From contig JAPQWV010000001.1 in NCBI GenBank assembly GCA_027422505.1, positions 1,550,001 through 1,614,000 on the forward strand: a DNA stretch of 64,000 bases, given 5' to 3'. The DNA is from Craterostigma plantagineum (taxonomy: Eukaryota; Streptophyta; Magnoliopsida; Lamiales; Linderniaceae). The translations under genes were made by a program, and so were the position numbers. Shown here piece by piece: positions 22,806 to 35,756 of the stretch. The number at the start of each line of letters is the position of its first letter. The stretch's first letter is position 1. Under the pieces are notes generated by a model. The model saw nothing but the letters and a program-made list of their open reading frames with translations. It was not told the origin of the DNA and did not search any database.

Positions 22806-24836
22806 TCAACCTATTCCAACGAACTTTCGAAACTCACGGACATGCTCCATCCTCTTCCTTTGAGTCTCATCCTTAGCATCAGCTGTGGATAATCTCCTGT
22901 AAAGATCCCTGTGGTACTTCAAGAACTCGTGCTTATAGCACCATCTATCCAAGAACATATTCTTGCCCCTCATAATCCCTATAACCTCCATGACCCTCTC
23001 GAAATAGCCTGCCCGAAGAAAACCTACCAACAACAACTCATACAAGTCTCTGTCGTATTGTGGGGCATCACTGATTTTCATGCTCCTCTTAATATCACCC
23101 CACAAGAAGGCGATTTCTCGGTAAGTTTCAAGAGACAAAAAACCACAGATCAGATAGAAATAGGTATTCGAGTTGGGTTGGATCTTTGCCTTCTTCATTT
23201 TTCGATACGTCTGCAATGCATCTTCCATCATTTTTGCTTTCACGAAGAAGTAGACTGAGGAGTTGTACTTGTGAACCAAGCCCATATTATCATTATCCTC
23301 GTTTCTCACGTTCTGAACAATCGACTCAGCTAAGTTTAAGTTTTGGGTTACCTTAGCTGCCTCGTCAGAAACCATAGTGATGCCGACTTTTTTTCCTTGC
23401 TTTACTAATGCTTCTGCTTCCTTAAACATGTCCTTATTGCGGTAAGAATACAGCAGCAACTCGTACGAACCTTTCCTTACACTCTGTTTTTCAGATTCCA
23501 TGTCGTCTATAATGTCGTGAGCAGTCTCGAGCCAACCCAAGAGGATACAAGAATCAATCACATCAGAATACGGACACGTTGAATCGATCATGTTCTGAAT
23601 ACAGATAAGAACTTTCGACAAAGAACTGATATCATCGTTCCTCTTGTAACCTATGACAAGCTTGGCCAAACCTTTGTTCGTAAGAAGCAATCTCCCACCT
23701 TTATATCGGACAAGCTCTGCTTCTCCATCCATTTTATAGACAGAATCCTTCTGCACTTGACAGGGATGAAACTGTAGCCTCAGCCCCGTCTTCACATTTT
23801 CTGAACCGATCGAAACGCTGCACAGTTTCTCGTCTTTTATCTGACCACTTTGGTAAGAGTTCGATTCGTTATGTTTGCAGAGTTCCATCAGAAGCGAAGA
23901 AGCAACGTCAAGGTCATCGAACTTGAAGTGCAAGCTCAACAGAGAGCTGTAGAAATGCTGATAGAGATTCATGTAAGAAACCGACGCCATATTTACATAA
24001 TCTTTAAACTTATTCAACTCATCTCTCATACCATTCATTTCATGCAACTTACCAATAATCACGACCGTGTGAGCATCTCCCACCACGCCCATTCGTGCCA
24101 TAAGCTCCGTAACTCTCTCACCTCTTAAGGGCGACACAAACCTCACACAAGCATCAAGAACGAGGTTGAATACAGCCACGCCGTGCTTTGAGGCATTTGA
24201 TCGAACAGATTGCAGCTTTTCATAACAACAAAATATCTCCTCCAAAACGTTTGATGCCACGCACATCCCAATCTCTGTCTTGACCAAGTGTAAGAACAGC
24301 ACTTGTAAAACGTCGAACGATGGTAAGAACTTCCTCCCTAACATCGACCTGAGAACGGTCGATGCAGGGACGGGAATCTGAACCCTGGCTAATGAAAGGG
24401 CAAGCTTCGACGACACGTCGGGGCTAACTAAAGCTGGCTTTTCCCTCGAAATCGTAAGGACCAAATCGCAAGCCTTGCGAAGGTACGTCGAATCGGCGGA
24501 GTACGACGATTCGTTTATCAAGTTCGATACGAGGAGATGATCGGGAAAACCGTACAACTGCTTGAAATCTCTGTACGTTTCCCAAGCCTCGGCAATGTTA
24601 GGTTCTCTCAAAGCTTTTTCGAGCTTCGCCGACAAGCTTGGCTTACTTGGGCTTAGAGTTTTCAACTTACTGGCACGAATTGTAGAAAACTCCGAGAAAA
24701 ATGAGCTACCAAAGGGTTCACTGCAAAGATTCGGTTCTTGAAAATTCGTGAATTTGTGCGCAGTTGCTAAATTTGAACTTCGTAGCAATCGAAGAAGACT
24801 ACTATGGCGTTCTCTTGCAAAGTATAGCCGAACCAT
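22806..24836 (-). CDS. Pentatricopeptide repeat protein, At4g17616-like
   Basis: Intronless, 676 residues, with ATG at 24836 opening MVRLYFARERHSSLLRLLRS, an Arg/Ser-rich, acid-free leader typical of a mitochondrial presequence. The rest is alpha-helical repeats of about 35 residues. Clear PPR units are at the C-terminal end (YNSSVYFFVKAKMMEDALQ.. and YFYLICGFLSLETYREIAFL, RDLYELLLVGFLRAGYFERV). The N-terminal half has weaker repeats (AEAWETYRDFKQLYGFPDHL, VFNLVLDACVRF). No DYW or E extension is visible, so it belongs to the P class, which usually binds organellar RNA for stability, splicing or translation. The resemblance to Arabidopsis At4g17616 is from memory. The target RNA is unknown. 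No stops or frame breaks. Confidence 0.9.
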   Translation of the reverse strand: MVRLYFARERHSSLLRLLRSSNLATAHKFTNFQEPNLCSEPFGSSFFSEFSTIRASKLKTLSPSKPSLSAKLEKALREPNIAEAWETYRDFKQLYGFPDHLLVSNLINESSYSADSTYLRKACDLVLTISREKPALVSPDVSSKLALSLARVQIPVPASTVLRSMLGRKFLPSFDVLQVLFLHLVKTEIGMCVASNVLEEIFCCYEKLQSVRSNASKHGVAVFNLVLDACVRFVSPLRGERVTELMARMGVVGDAHTVVIIGKLHEMNGMRDELNKFKDYVNMASVSYMNLYQHFYSSLLSLHFKFDDLDVASSLLMELCKHNESNSYQSGQIKDEKLCSVSIGSENVKTGLRLQFHPCQVQKDSVYKMDGEAELVRYKGGRLLLTNKGLAKLVIGYKRNDDISSLSKVLICIQNMIDSTCPYSDVIDSCILLGWLETAHDIIDDMESEKQSVRKGSYELLLYSYRNKDMFKEAEALVKQGKKVGITMVSDEAAKVTQNLNLAESIVQNVRNEDNDNMGLVHKYNSSVYFFVKAKMMEDALQTYRKMKKAKIQPNSNTYFYLICGFLSLETYREIAFLWGDIKRSMKISDAPQYDRDLYELLLVGFLRAGYFERVMEVIGIMRGKNMFLDRWCYKHEFLKYHRDLYRRLSTADAKDETQRKRMEHVREFRKFVGIG

Positions 24837-25479
24837 TTGCAGTTAACTGGGCTTACAAGCGAAAGAATCTCACATTCCCTTCGATGAAACAAGAGATCTC
24901 CGAAACATCATGGTTGCGCTCCGACGTGAATGAGCTGTTGTCTGAACGAACTGAGATGGTCAGTAAAAAAAAGAGATTTTGGATCATCGGCGGTAGGCGA
25001 GCTTAATTTTGAGTCATCACTCTTATCTTAAATTGGAGTTCAGATTTTACTACAAACTAATTGCAACTATGAGAAATAGAAAAAATTAATAACGTTCGTT
25101 GGATTTTATAACATCAAGGCTTTTGAGAGTAATAAATTAATTTTCATTAGGGATGTTAAAATCCGGTTTGTTCTAATTTGGTCATGGTCGTATGTATTGA
25201 TTATTTGTTAATTGCAATATATTTTTAAACCAATAAATTGTTTGATTCGAATTTATTGTTACCCGTTTTTATTTTGAGGTAATTACATGTCAGACCGATT
25301 TAGTAGTTTAGCTTTTGATTTCATGCCCTATTTATGTTTCATATTAGATAGAAGTACCTAAATTTAAGTTTCATTTAGAAATAATGGTCTAATCCATGAT
25401 AAAAGACATATTTGCTCATAATAAACAAAAAAAAATTACGAATCATGATCGTCTTATCCAAACGTACAAAGCAACCATG
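24837..25479. other. PPR upstream region and transposon edge
   Basis: Plus-strand text from 24837 to about 25010 is leader and promoter of the PPR gene. From about 25276 (GGTAATTACATGTCAGACC) the wording resembles the ends of the Mutator-like elements further right, so a transposon probably starts here. Nothing else recognised. Confidence 0.35.
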
Positions 25480-26335
25480 AAGAAGTGGTATACAATATAC
25501 ATGAAGTGGTACTGTAGATCTATGAAGTGATATTGTAGACCCATGAAGTGGTACTGGTGAACAGTGAAGTTGTACAGACCCATGAAGTGGTACTGGTGAA
25601 CAGTGAAGTGGTACGGTAGATCTAGAGCTGTCAAACGGGCCGGCGGGGCGGGGCGGGCCGTTACCCGCCAAAGCCCGCCAGTTGGCGGGGCGGGCGCGGG
25701 TAAGCCCGCATTCTGGCGGGCCTGAGAAAGGGAGGCCCGCCCCGCCCCTTGGGCGGGCCACGGGCTGGCGGGCTTAGCCCGCCAGAAATTAAAAAATAAA
25801 AAATAAAAAGAGAAAATTTAAAAAAGAGGGAAAAAATTAAAAAAATGATTTTTTGTTCAAAAGTATTTGTAATTTAATCCTAACTATTTAAATAATAATT
25901 TATTTATTTTACTAAACTTAATTTCAATTAATATAATAATTACAAAATATAAAAAATATATAAGTTTATTTATAGATATATTAGATAATATAAAAAATCA
26001 ATTTTTCTTATTCTGGCGGGCCTGCCCGCGGCCCGCCAGGCCCGCCCCGCCAAAGCCCGCGCCCGCGCGAGCTTGCCCGCCCAGACCCGCCTTCAGACGG
26101 GCCTAATATTTCGCAGCCCGCCCGCGGGCATTGGGCTTTTTTGACAGCTATAGGTAGATCCATGAAGTGGTACTGATGAACATAGAAGTTGTACATCATT
26201 TGTAGACCCATGAAGTTGTACTGTTGAATAGAGAGAAGTGGTACTGTTGAACAGAGAAGTGGTACAACAGTTGTTGACCCATGAAGTGGTACTGTCGAAC
26301 AGATAAGTGGTACAGCGGAACCCTAAGTGTTTCTG
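25480..26335. repeat. Minisatellite of CATGAAGTGGTACTG units, split by a hAT MITE
   Basis: About 19-40-bp units built around (C)ATGAAGTGGTACTG(T/G)N..GAACAGTGAAGTGGTAC repeat from 25480 to 25622 and again from 26153 to 26335. Unit spacing and spacers vary, so it is an imperfect minisatellite. The two halves were one array before the hAT element at 25623-26152 inserted. The repetitive reading frames it opens (YHFMGLQ repeated) are artefacts of the repeat. Confidence 0.8.
25623..26152. mobile_element. hAT MITE, 530 bp, with GGTAGATC duplication
   Basis: Ends are TAGAGCTGTCAAA and its complement TTTGACAGCTATA, the common TIR of small plant hAT MITEs. Identical 8-bp target sites GGTAGATC flank it (25615-25622 and 26153-26160). 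Subterminal regions are very GC-rich (CGGGGCGGGC, GCCCGCC) and the centre is AT-rich. Non-coding. Confidence 0.92.
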
Positions 26336-27043
26336 CAGAAATCGGGTAAATATTTGGACGCGATCCAAAATTGAAATGTCTGAGAATTAACATCTGGATA
26401 ACCATTTGTACATATCGAGTAACACTTTCGACAGTGACTTTAAAGGATGCTGCCAAAAAAGTAACACTTAATTCAAACGAAATAACATGTTCCTGTAAAA
26501 TAGCAAAAGTGTTATCCGGAAATAAGGAAGTGTTATCCAGAAAGGAAGAAGTGTTTCCCAGCAAGCTTCTAACTCAAAACTATACCAAATATAGGACAAC
26601 AAGTAATACTTAAACCTGTTTCGATACCACTTTTAAGTAACATTTATTTACCCCAAATTTTTTCAGCAATTTCATTTTCAGCTCGATTAACCTCGAACGA
26701 CGAACGATGGATCCGACATGGTGGCGCGACTTAATATCCAAGCCATTGGTCACTCTAATTTATACATATTAGCTGCAATTTTAGCCGAAAAATGGATCGA
26801 TTTACTTTTTTTCGTATTTGCGTCAATTAGATTCTAAGCATATCCTCGCAAATCTTATATTTGACGACGTAATATCAAAATAAACTCTTATGTTGCAGCA
26901 GATGCTTATTTCGATTGTCAAAACTCATTTTACTCTGTTAATAACACTTATTAGCCATATAATAACACAATATTTGTGCTGAGTAACACTTCATGTCATG
27001 TGATAACTGATAACAACATACTGGAATTTGATAACAGAACTGG

Positions 27044-27732
27044 CAGTGACGGATCCAGGAGTATGCATGGAGGGGCTCAACTAAGGGTGTTCAAAAGTAG
27101 GTTAACCGACCAAAACCCAAACCGAAGTTTCGGTTCGTACCGAATACCGAACCGAAAAATTATTCGGTTTTCATTTCGATAACTGAACAAAATTCGTAAA
27201 ACCGAACCGAACCGAAAAACCGAATTCTAATTTTTTCATATACGTATATATTTTATATAAAATATATAATGATATATTTATATATGTCTTATGTACCTTT
27301 CTAACTTTATTTATTTTTCTATTGCGGAATAACATTTTTATTCGAAATTTAATTTTATATATTTTTATTTACGAATAAAAACGTTACAAAACATAACTAA
27401 AGGTAATTAAAACAAAAAAATAACTAAGTTGGGGTCCATAAATAAAAATGCATTTCAGGGAAAAATAAAAAGAGTTAAAATTGCCTAGATGGCCCATGAT
27501 CTTCAAATAAGGCCCACGAAAAGAAGAGTAACTAATAGAAATAAAAATAAGCCCAAATCATTTTATTAACCAGCTCAGCCCCCACTGTGCCCTATTCATC
27601 TTCTTCATCGAGGGGGCTCTCCAGCTGGTTAGAAGAAAAAGCAGCACTGCCGCCGCCGGCGCACGCCTAAGGGGTAAGCCGGCCGGCCGGAGGGGCAACA
27701 GCCCCCCGAACCCTGCTGTAGATCCGTCCCTG
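27044..27732. mobile_element. hAT-type element, 689 bp, with AGAACTGG duplication
   Basis: Terminal inverted repeats CAGTGACGGATC and, inverted at the right, CAGGGACGGATC. The exact 8-bp duplication AGAACTGG is at 27036-27043 and 27733-27740. Inside, from about 27082, a second signature (AAGGGTGTTCAAAAG followed by CCGAACCGAA words to 27225) looks like one end of another hAT-like element, so this may be a nest. No transposase. Confidence 0.85.
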
Positions 27733-27937
27733 AGAACTGGGGCGCTGGATACTACTTCATAACTACTCTTTTATAAAGGTATTTTCGTCCAACAACCTTA
27801 ATTCTAACTTAAATTTCGAAATGAGTTCTTTAAACTATTCTCCCTCTGACATGGGCGTGGACCCTGATTTAAAAATTTAAGGTGCTGAACCCCAATCGCC
27901 CCTTTTCTTTTTCTCATAAGACACTAAAAAATCGATA

Positions 27938-28988
27938 GGGAATTACTATTTACCGCCCCCTTTTTACTAGTCACCGCCCCCTAAAGGGCTGAAAAAAGAC
28001 GTTTTTGCCCTTATGGTATTTAAATCAATTTAAAAGAAAAAACTAACTAAATATATAATTCCGGTACGAAACACTGAAAACTACATACACAAATAAATTC
28101 GAACGATCGATCGATACGAAAAAAAAAATTTTGATTTAACATTTTAGGACCGATCGATCGATATTTTCGGACTGATCGATCGATCGATATTGTCGTAAAA
28201 ATCATTCGTACGTAGATGAATTAGCGAACACGGATCGAAATAGTTTGAAAAAGTCCCGACCGAAACACAATTTCGGTCGCCACAAGGCACAACCGAACAG
28301 TAATTTCATTCGCCACAAGGCACGACCGAAACAGAATTTCGGCTATGACATGCGGCGACCGAAATTGTGTTTCGGTCGCCACATGTCGCAACCGAAATTG
28401 TGTTTCGGTCGTGCCTTGTGGCGACCGAGATTATGTTTTGGTCGTGCCAGCTCCGACCGAAATCTTGTTTTGGTCGTGACAGCTTCGACCGAACCAAAAT
28501 TTCGGTCGGAACTGGCACGACCAAAACGAAATTTCGATCGCCACAAGGCACGACCGAAACACAATTTTGGTCGCCGCATGTCATAGCCGAAATCCTGTTT
28601 CGGTCGTGCCTTGTGGCGACGAAATTACTGTTCGGTTGTGCCTTGTGGCGACCGAAATTGTGTTTCGGTCGGGACTTTTTCAAACTATTTCGATCCGTGT
28701 TCGCTAATTCATCTACGTACGAATGATTTTTACGACAATATCGATCGATCGGTCCGAAAATATCGATCGATCGGTCCGAAAATATCTATCGATCGGTCCT
28801 AAAATGTTAAATCAAATTTTTTTTTTCCGTATCGATCGATCGTTCGAATTTATTTGTGTATGTAGTTTTCAATATTTCGTACCGAAATTATATATTTAGT
28901 TAGTTTTTTATTTTTAAATTAATTTAAATATCATAAGGGCAAAAACGTCTTTTTATAGCCCTTTAGGGGGCGGTGAATAGCAATCCAG
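27938..28988. mobile_element. Foldback Mutator-type element, 1,051 bp, AAATCGATA duplication
   Basis: The left arm begins GGGAATTACTATTTACCGCC and the right arm inverts to CTGGATTGCTATTCACCGCC. The 9-bp duplication AAATCGATA flanks it (27929-27937 and 28989-28997), the length expected for Mutator-like elements. The arms pair over almost the entire length around an axis near 28463; the block around 28203-28260 and its partner at 28668-28725 match without an error I can see. It encodes nothing and ends about 167 bp before the putative CDKA TATA box. Confidence 0.9.
28253..28675. repeat. Array of 13 short palindromes inside the foldback element
   Basis: Thirteen imperfect copies of a hairpin unit, stem GACCGAAA with complement TTTCGGTC and a loop of about 5 nt (for example TTGTG or CACAA), occur at roughly 33-bp spacing, separated by CACAAGGCAC or its complement GTGCCTTGTG. 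Units left of the axis mirror those right of it, so the array is palindromic at two scales. Confidence 0.85.
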
Positions 28989-28997
28989 AAATCGATA

Positions 28998-30055
28998 TTA
29001 TATGACGTTTAAACTCGTGGAGCTAATTTTGCTTAGACTATATAATTAGAAGTACGCCCTTTAGTAGTACTTTGAACGCAATCCAAATCCATTGATTGTA
29101 ACATTTTTTTTTTATTTCTCTTAATTTAAAAAAAGTAAAATAATTTAAAGTAGCTATATATAAATGAAAACGAAAAGTAGTAGAACCCTATGTGATTCTC
29201 ACTCTCCCTTACCGGCAAAAAAAACACAGCCTACAAAAGTCTTTTCTCTGTCACTGTCATTGCGGTATTCTCCGACGTTACACCGAGCATAGGTATGTCT
29301 GCCTGAGTTCGCCGTACTTTCCACTCATCGTGATTGATTATCAGATTCGGCTATTTTTGCATAATTAAAACGTGGAGCTGCTCCATTGTTAAGGCGATAA
29401 CGTTGTTTTTATGATTTATCCTTTTATAGTAGAGCATCTATTTCGTTTTTTTTGCGGAAGTACGTGTTGTTTCTCGCGATGTTTGTCGCCTTTGATGTCA
29501 AGTGGTGTTGATTCATGCTCGTTTATTCAGGTAGAAAATTGAGCATTGTTTCAGCTATTTGTCTGACTTTTAATGGTCTGAGGTGGATCCATTAGCGTGA
29601 GCTTACTTGCGCTTGTTTAAGGTTTTTAATATTGAATTTGTGTGGTCGCAAATGTATGTTGATTTTGTTTTGTTTAAGTTGGTTTACTCATTTATCTGAC
29701 TGGTTTTTGGGACGCTTGTCTTTTTCTTCGAGATGATTAGTCAGAGTAAACTTGTGTTTCTCTTTTCCAATTCTTATTTTCAAATTTGAGTGTTTGAAAA
29801 TTAGTCACGTTTTCCTGTCTCGGTCTGTTTGTGTTTTCTAGGATAGTCGTTGTCATTTTGTGTGTGAGGGTGTCTATCTCGTGTAGCCATGTTGAATCTC
29901 ATTGAATTATGTTCTATGTTTGGTCGGGTTTCAATGAACGCCTTCATAATTAGTAATGCATTGTGGTTATACCTTGCTATTCTATAATGTGGCCTGATTT
30001 TTAATGCTTCCTTTCTTCCTTTTTCTCGCTGGTGGCTCAAAGTACTTTTGATCAA
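28998..30055 (+). promoter_or_regulatory. CDKA promoter and 5' leader
   Basis: A TATA-like TATATATAAAT lies at 29155-29165. A donor-like ATAG/GTATGT occurs at about 29292 and the leader between there and 30055 is T-rich, suggesting one or more 5'-UTR introns, common in plant CDKA genes. The start codon lies about 890 bp downstream of the TATA box. The transcription start itself was not determined. Confidence 0.5.
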
Positions 30056-32145
<2,090 letters not shown>

Positions 32146-32495
32146 ACCCTAATCCACTACTCCCTTCATCTATGTATATTCGGTACTCAGCATTTATGGG
32201 ATGTGACATTATTATGTCCGTTAAACGCCGCGACAGTTTATCACCATCTTCTTTCCAATTCAATCCATGTTATTGTATCTTGTTGCCTGTGGTTTCACAT
32301 ACATGCTAAAAAATACACAAATTTCCCTCCTTTGACTGTTTGCTTCAGTTTTTGGTCTCTGCAAACTGATTTCTTGATGTGACAAACATGCCATGTTTTA
32401 GGATTCACTACATTAATTTTGTTTCAGTCATATTTTGAATAACATGCAGAAGCTGCCCCATGTCATGAAATCGAACAACCATATATTAAAATGAA

Positions 32496-33261
32496 GTGAA
32501 TTCCCACTGGTACCCTCGAGATTTCGACTTTTTCCTTTGGTACCCAAAGTTTTTTCGATTCCGCCTGGTACCCTCGAGGTTTCGACTTTTCCAGCTGGTA
32601 TCCAAAGTTTTTTCAATTCCGGCCGGTATCAAAACTGGATTTAAAATACTCAAAATAATTAAAAAAATAAAAAACAAAATATTGTTTTATTAAAATAATA
32701 ATTTTAATTATAAAAAATAGTATATAGTTGGGAAGATATATAAATATTTTTAAAAATATTTTGGAAATACTTAATATAATCAACAATTCAAAAATAAAAT
32801 ATTGTTTATTAAAAAATAATTTAATTATAAAAATAGTATATCGTTGGAAAAATTTATATAAATAACTTAATTCCCAACTATATACTATTTTCTATAATTA
32901 AAATTATTTTATTAAAAATTTTTTTTATGAATTTCTGATTATTATATGTATTTCGAATTTTTTTTGAAAAAAATTTTACATATTTTTTCCCAAGTAGATA
33001 CCATTTTGTATAATTAAATTATTTTTTAATAAAAAATATTTTATTTTTGAATTTCTGATTATTTTAAGTATTTTAAATCAAGTTTCGGTAATTCAAGCGT
33101 ACCAAATTACATTTCATAAAACCTCAGGGGTACCGGACGAATCGAAAAAAACTTCTACCAATTGGAAAAGTGGAAACCTCGAGGGTACCATGCGGAATCG
33201 AAAAAACTTTGGATACCAACGGAAAAAGTCGAAACCTCGAGGGTACCGGTGGGAATTTCCC
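32496..33261. mobile_element. Mutator-type MITE, 766 bp, with TAAAATGAA duplication
   Basis: Ends pair as GTGAATTCCCAC..GGTACCCTCGAG and, inverted on the right, GGGAAATTCCCACCGGTACCCTCGAG. Subterminal blocks with TTCGACTTTTTCC and CAAAGTTTTTTCGATTCC repeat in each arm. Exact 9-bp duplications TAAAATGAA lie at 32487-32495 and 33262-33270. The centre is AT-rich and itself contains inverted segments. It lies 350 bp past the CDKA stop codon. Non-coding. Confidence 0.9.
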
Positions 33262-33779
33262 TAAAATGAAAAATTCTATCGTAGGCCCAATAATGGTTCT
33301 TTTTAGGGTTAATTTAGGTTCAGGCCCTATTTATAGTTTTAAATTGGGTTCAGGCCCTATTTACGTTTGGGTTGCTGATAAGGACCAACTGTTTGAAATA
33401 GTTAGAGAAAGAAACCATTTGACGAGAAATGACATATTCACCCTCCTAATTTTAGCACAATTACGCTGAAAATGCCATCGTCTTCAATAACCGACCGAAA
33501 AGCAGATCTCATTAAAACTTGGGTAAAATTCTGTGCTGCAGATCGAATAAGGAGGAATAGATGTTAATTTGATGTTGCAGAACTCGTTAACCATGATGGG
33601 TCTTATAAACCGAGGCATATATGGATGCTAATTACAGAAAAAACTGATAAACATAAATCAAAAAAATCGTTGAGATGGTAGCCGATAACATCAAAGTGCA
33701 TGACCTAATATGTTGAAATTATTGTTAATTTGATCATGGGTATGATTCGTATTGCTAATTTGCAGCTTTAATCGTCAGA

Positions 33780-34975
33780 AATAACGAATATACAAAAAAT
33801 AACAAATGTCTTGTGGATAATACCAAATGTTGACTTAGAAATAACACATCACGGAAAGGTAATAACGCATTGTTTGTCATTAATAACACATTCTGTATAC
33901 AAGTAATGGATCGGGAGAAAAAGAACGAAAATCACAAACGACACTAAAAAACAAATGAAAACTGCATAAATCACGTCGTTATTGACTCAATAAGCTAAAA
34001 TAGACCTCAATTTCTCATGGGTACCTCGAATTTATACCGATTAGTCGCAAGAAACGGATATTATATTTTCCCTAAATCGTGTAAAAAAGAAATACTTAAA
34101 ACATAGCAAACAATAACAAATGTCTTATGGATAACAACAAATATTGACTCAGAAATAACACATCACTGAAAGGTAATAACGCCTTGTTTGTCGTCAATAA
34201 CACATTCTGTATATAAGTAATGGATTTGAAGATAAAGAACGAAAATCACAAACGACACTAAAAAACATATGAAAACTGCATAAATCACGTCGTTATTGAC
34301 TCAATAAGCTAAAATATACCTCAATTTCTCATGGGTACCTCGAATTTATACCGATTAGTTGCAAGAAAGGGATATTATATTTTCACTAAATCGTTTAAAA
34401 AAGAAATACTTATAACAAAGCAAATAATAATAAATGTCTAATGAACAATAACAAATGTTGACCCAGAAATAACACATCACTGAAAGGTAATAACGCATCC
34501 GTTGTCGTCAATAACACATTCTGTATACAACTAATGGATCGGGAGAAAAAGAACGAAAATCACAAACGACACTAAAAAACATATGAAAACTGCATAAATC
34601 ACGTCGTTATTGACTCAATAAGCTAAAATATACCTCAATTTCTCATGGGTACCTCGAATTTATACCGATTAGTTGCAAGAAAGGGATATTATATTTTCAC
34701 TAAATCGTGTAAAAAAGAAATACTTATAACAAAGCAAATAATAATAAATGTCTAATGAACAATAACAAATGTTGACCCAGAAATAACACATCACTGAAAG
34801 GTAATAACGCATCCGTTGTCGTCAATAACACATTCTGTATACAACTAATGGATCGGGAGAAAAAGAACGAAAATCACAAACGACACTAAAAAACATATGA
34901 AAACTGCATAAATCACGTCGTTATTGACTCAATAAGCTAAAATAGACCTCAATTTCTCATGGGTACCTCGAATTT
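33780..34975. repeat. Tandem array of a 314-bp unit, about 3.8 copies
   Basis: Reference word TTCTGTAT recurs at 33891, 34205, 34519 and 34833, a constant 314-bp step. Each unit carries AATAACACATCAC..GAAAGGTAATAACGC, ACGACACTAAAAAAC, CATAAATCACGTCGTTATTGACTCAATAAGCT, and CTCATGGGTACCTCGAATTTA. The last two copies are the most alike. It is not part of any coding frame. Confidence 0.88.
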
Positions 34976-35756
34976 AAATCGTTCTCAATTTTTTATGGGT
35001 ACATAAATAATTATTAAATAAGAGATATGCTTCAAACCCAATTCGTAAATTCATTGAATATCGGGTGAAACCTCGAAATCAAAGGTCGAATATGATAAAG
35101 TCGACTTAAACGAGTCTTAATACTAAAAGAAAAAGTAACGTCGTTAACCATGAAATTGAAAAAATTAGCTTTCTCTAAAATTAAAATGTTTTCAAAGTGA
35201 GTAACTGTTTACCCAACAAATATAACGCATATACATGTAAAATAAACACTTCATTGAGAATATTCTAGAAGGTTCTGGACTGGTAGGGAATTTAACAGAA
35301 TTGTCAGAGAATATTTAGAAGACTTTCTCAAAATAATACCACGTCAATTGGAAATAATAACACATGTCAGGTAGAAAAAGACAACACAAACTCAACTAAT
35401 GACACATTGGTTTGATACTGATACTACATAACAGTTGTTCAGTAGCACATCAGTAATTCAATTAATTTCGTACAAAATAAACTTTTATTTTGGATGTTTA
35501 ATATAGATGTTCATGTAAATATATAATTTGATGAAGTTTAATCACTATATTCCTTTAAAAGACACATTATGCGAAGTTTGTATGTCAGTAGACGGATTTT
35601 GATCTCAATAGTCATATAAACACATAGTCCTCCATTGCAAAACATAGGCTATCACCTCTTTCAATTGAACAATTATGAATTGCACCACGAACATGTTCAA
35701 ACGTCAATATTAAAGCACTAATAACATTTATATACCACAAACACAAAATACTAAGC

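Larger units (their letters stand above)
25276..27860. mobile_element. Probable degraded Mutator-like element (boundaries uncertain)
   Basis: The left edge (25276-25430) and, inverted, the right edge (about 27770-27860) share a layout seen in the better-preserved element at 33306-37467: ATGTCAG near the tip, then a short TTTAGTAGTTTA/AATAGTTTAAA patch, then GACATATTTGCTCATAA against GACGAAAATACC. Interior words (AATAACAC; GGTGGCGCGAC at 26720) also recur in that element (36092). No clean 9-bp target duplication was found. It appears to host two hAT insertions and a minisatellite. Confidence 0.35.

Noticed and set aside
25443..25634. Small protein with YHFMGLQ-type repeats
   Set aside because: The repeat is a by-product of the CATGAAGTGGTACTG minisatellite on the minus strand.
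28253..28675. CRISPR-like regular array of short palindromes
   Set aside because: This is plant nuclear DNA, the spacers are near-identical (CACAAGGCAC) and not unique, and the array lies within a transposon with its own 9-bp duplication.
28245..28726. Open frames of repeated RPKHNFGRHKA-type text on both strands in the foldback element
   Set aside because: They arise because the palindromic GACCGAAA/TTTCGGTC units are in frame with one another on either strand. Not a protein repeat family.
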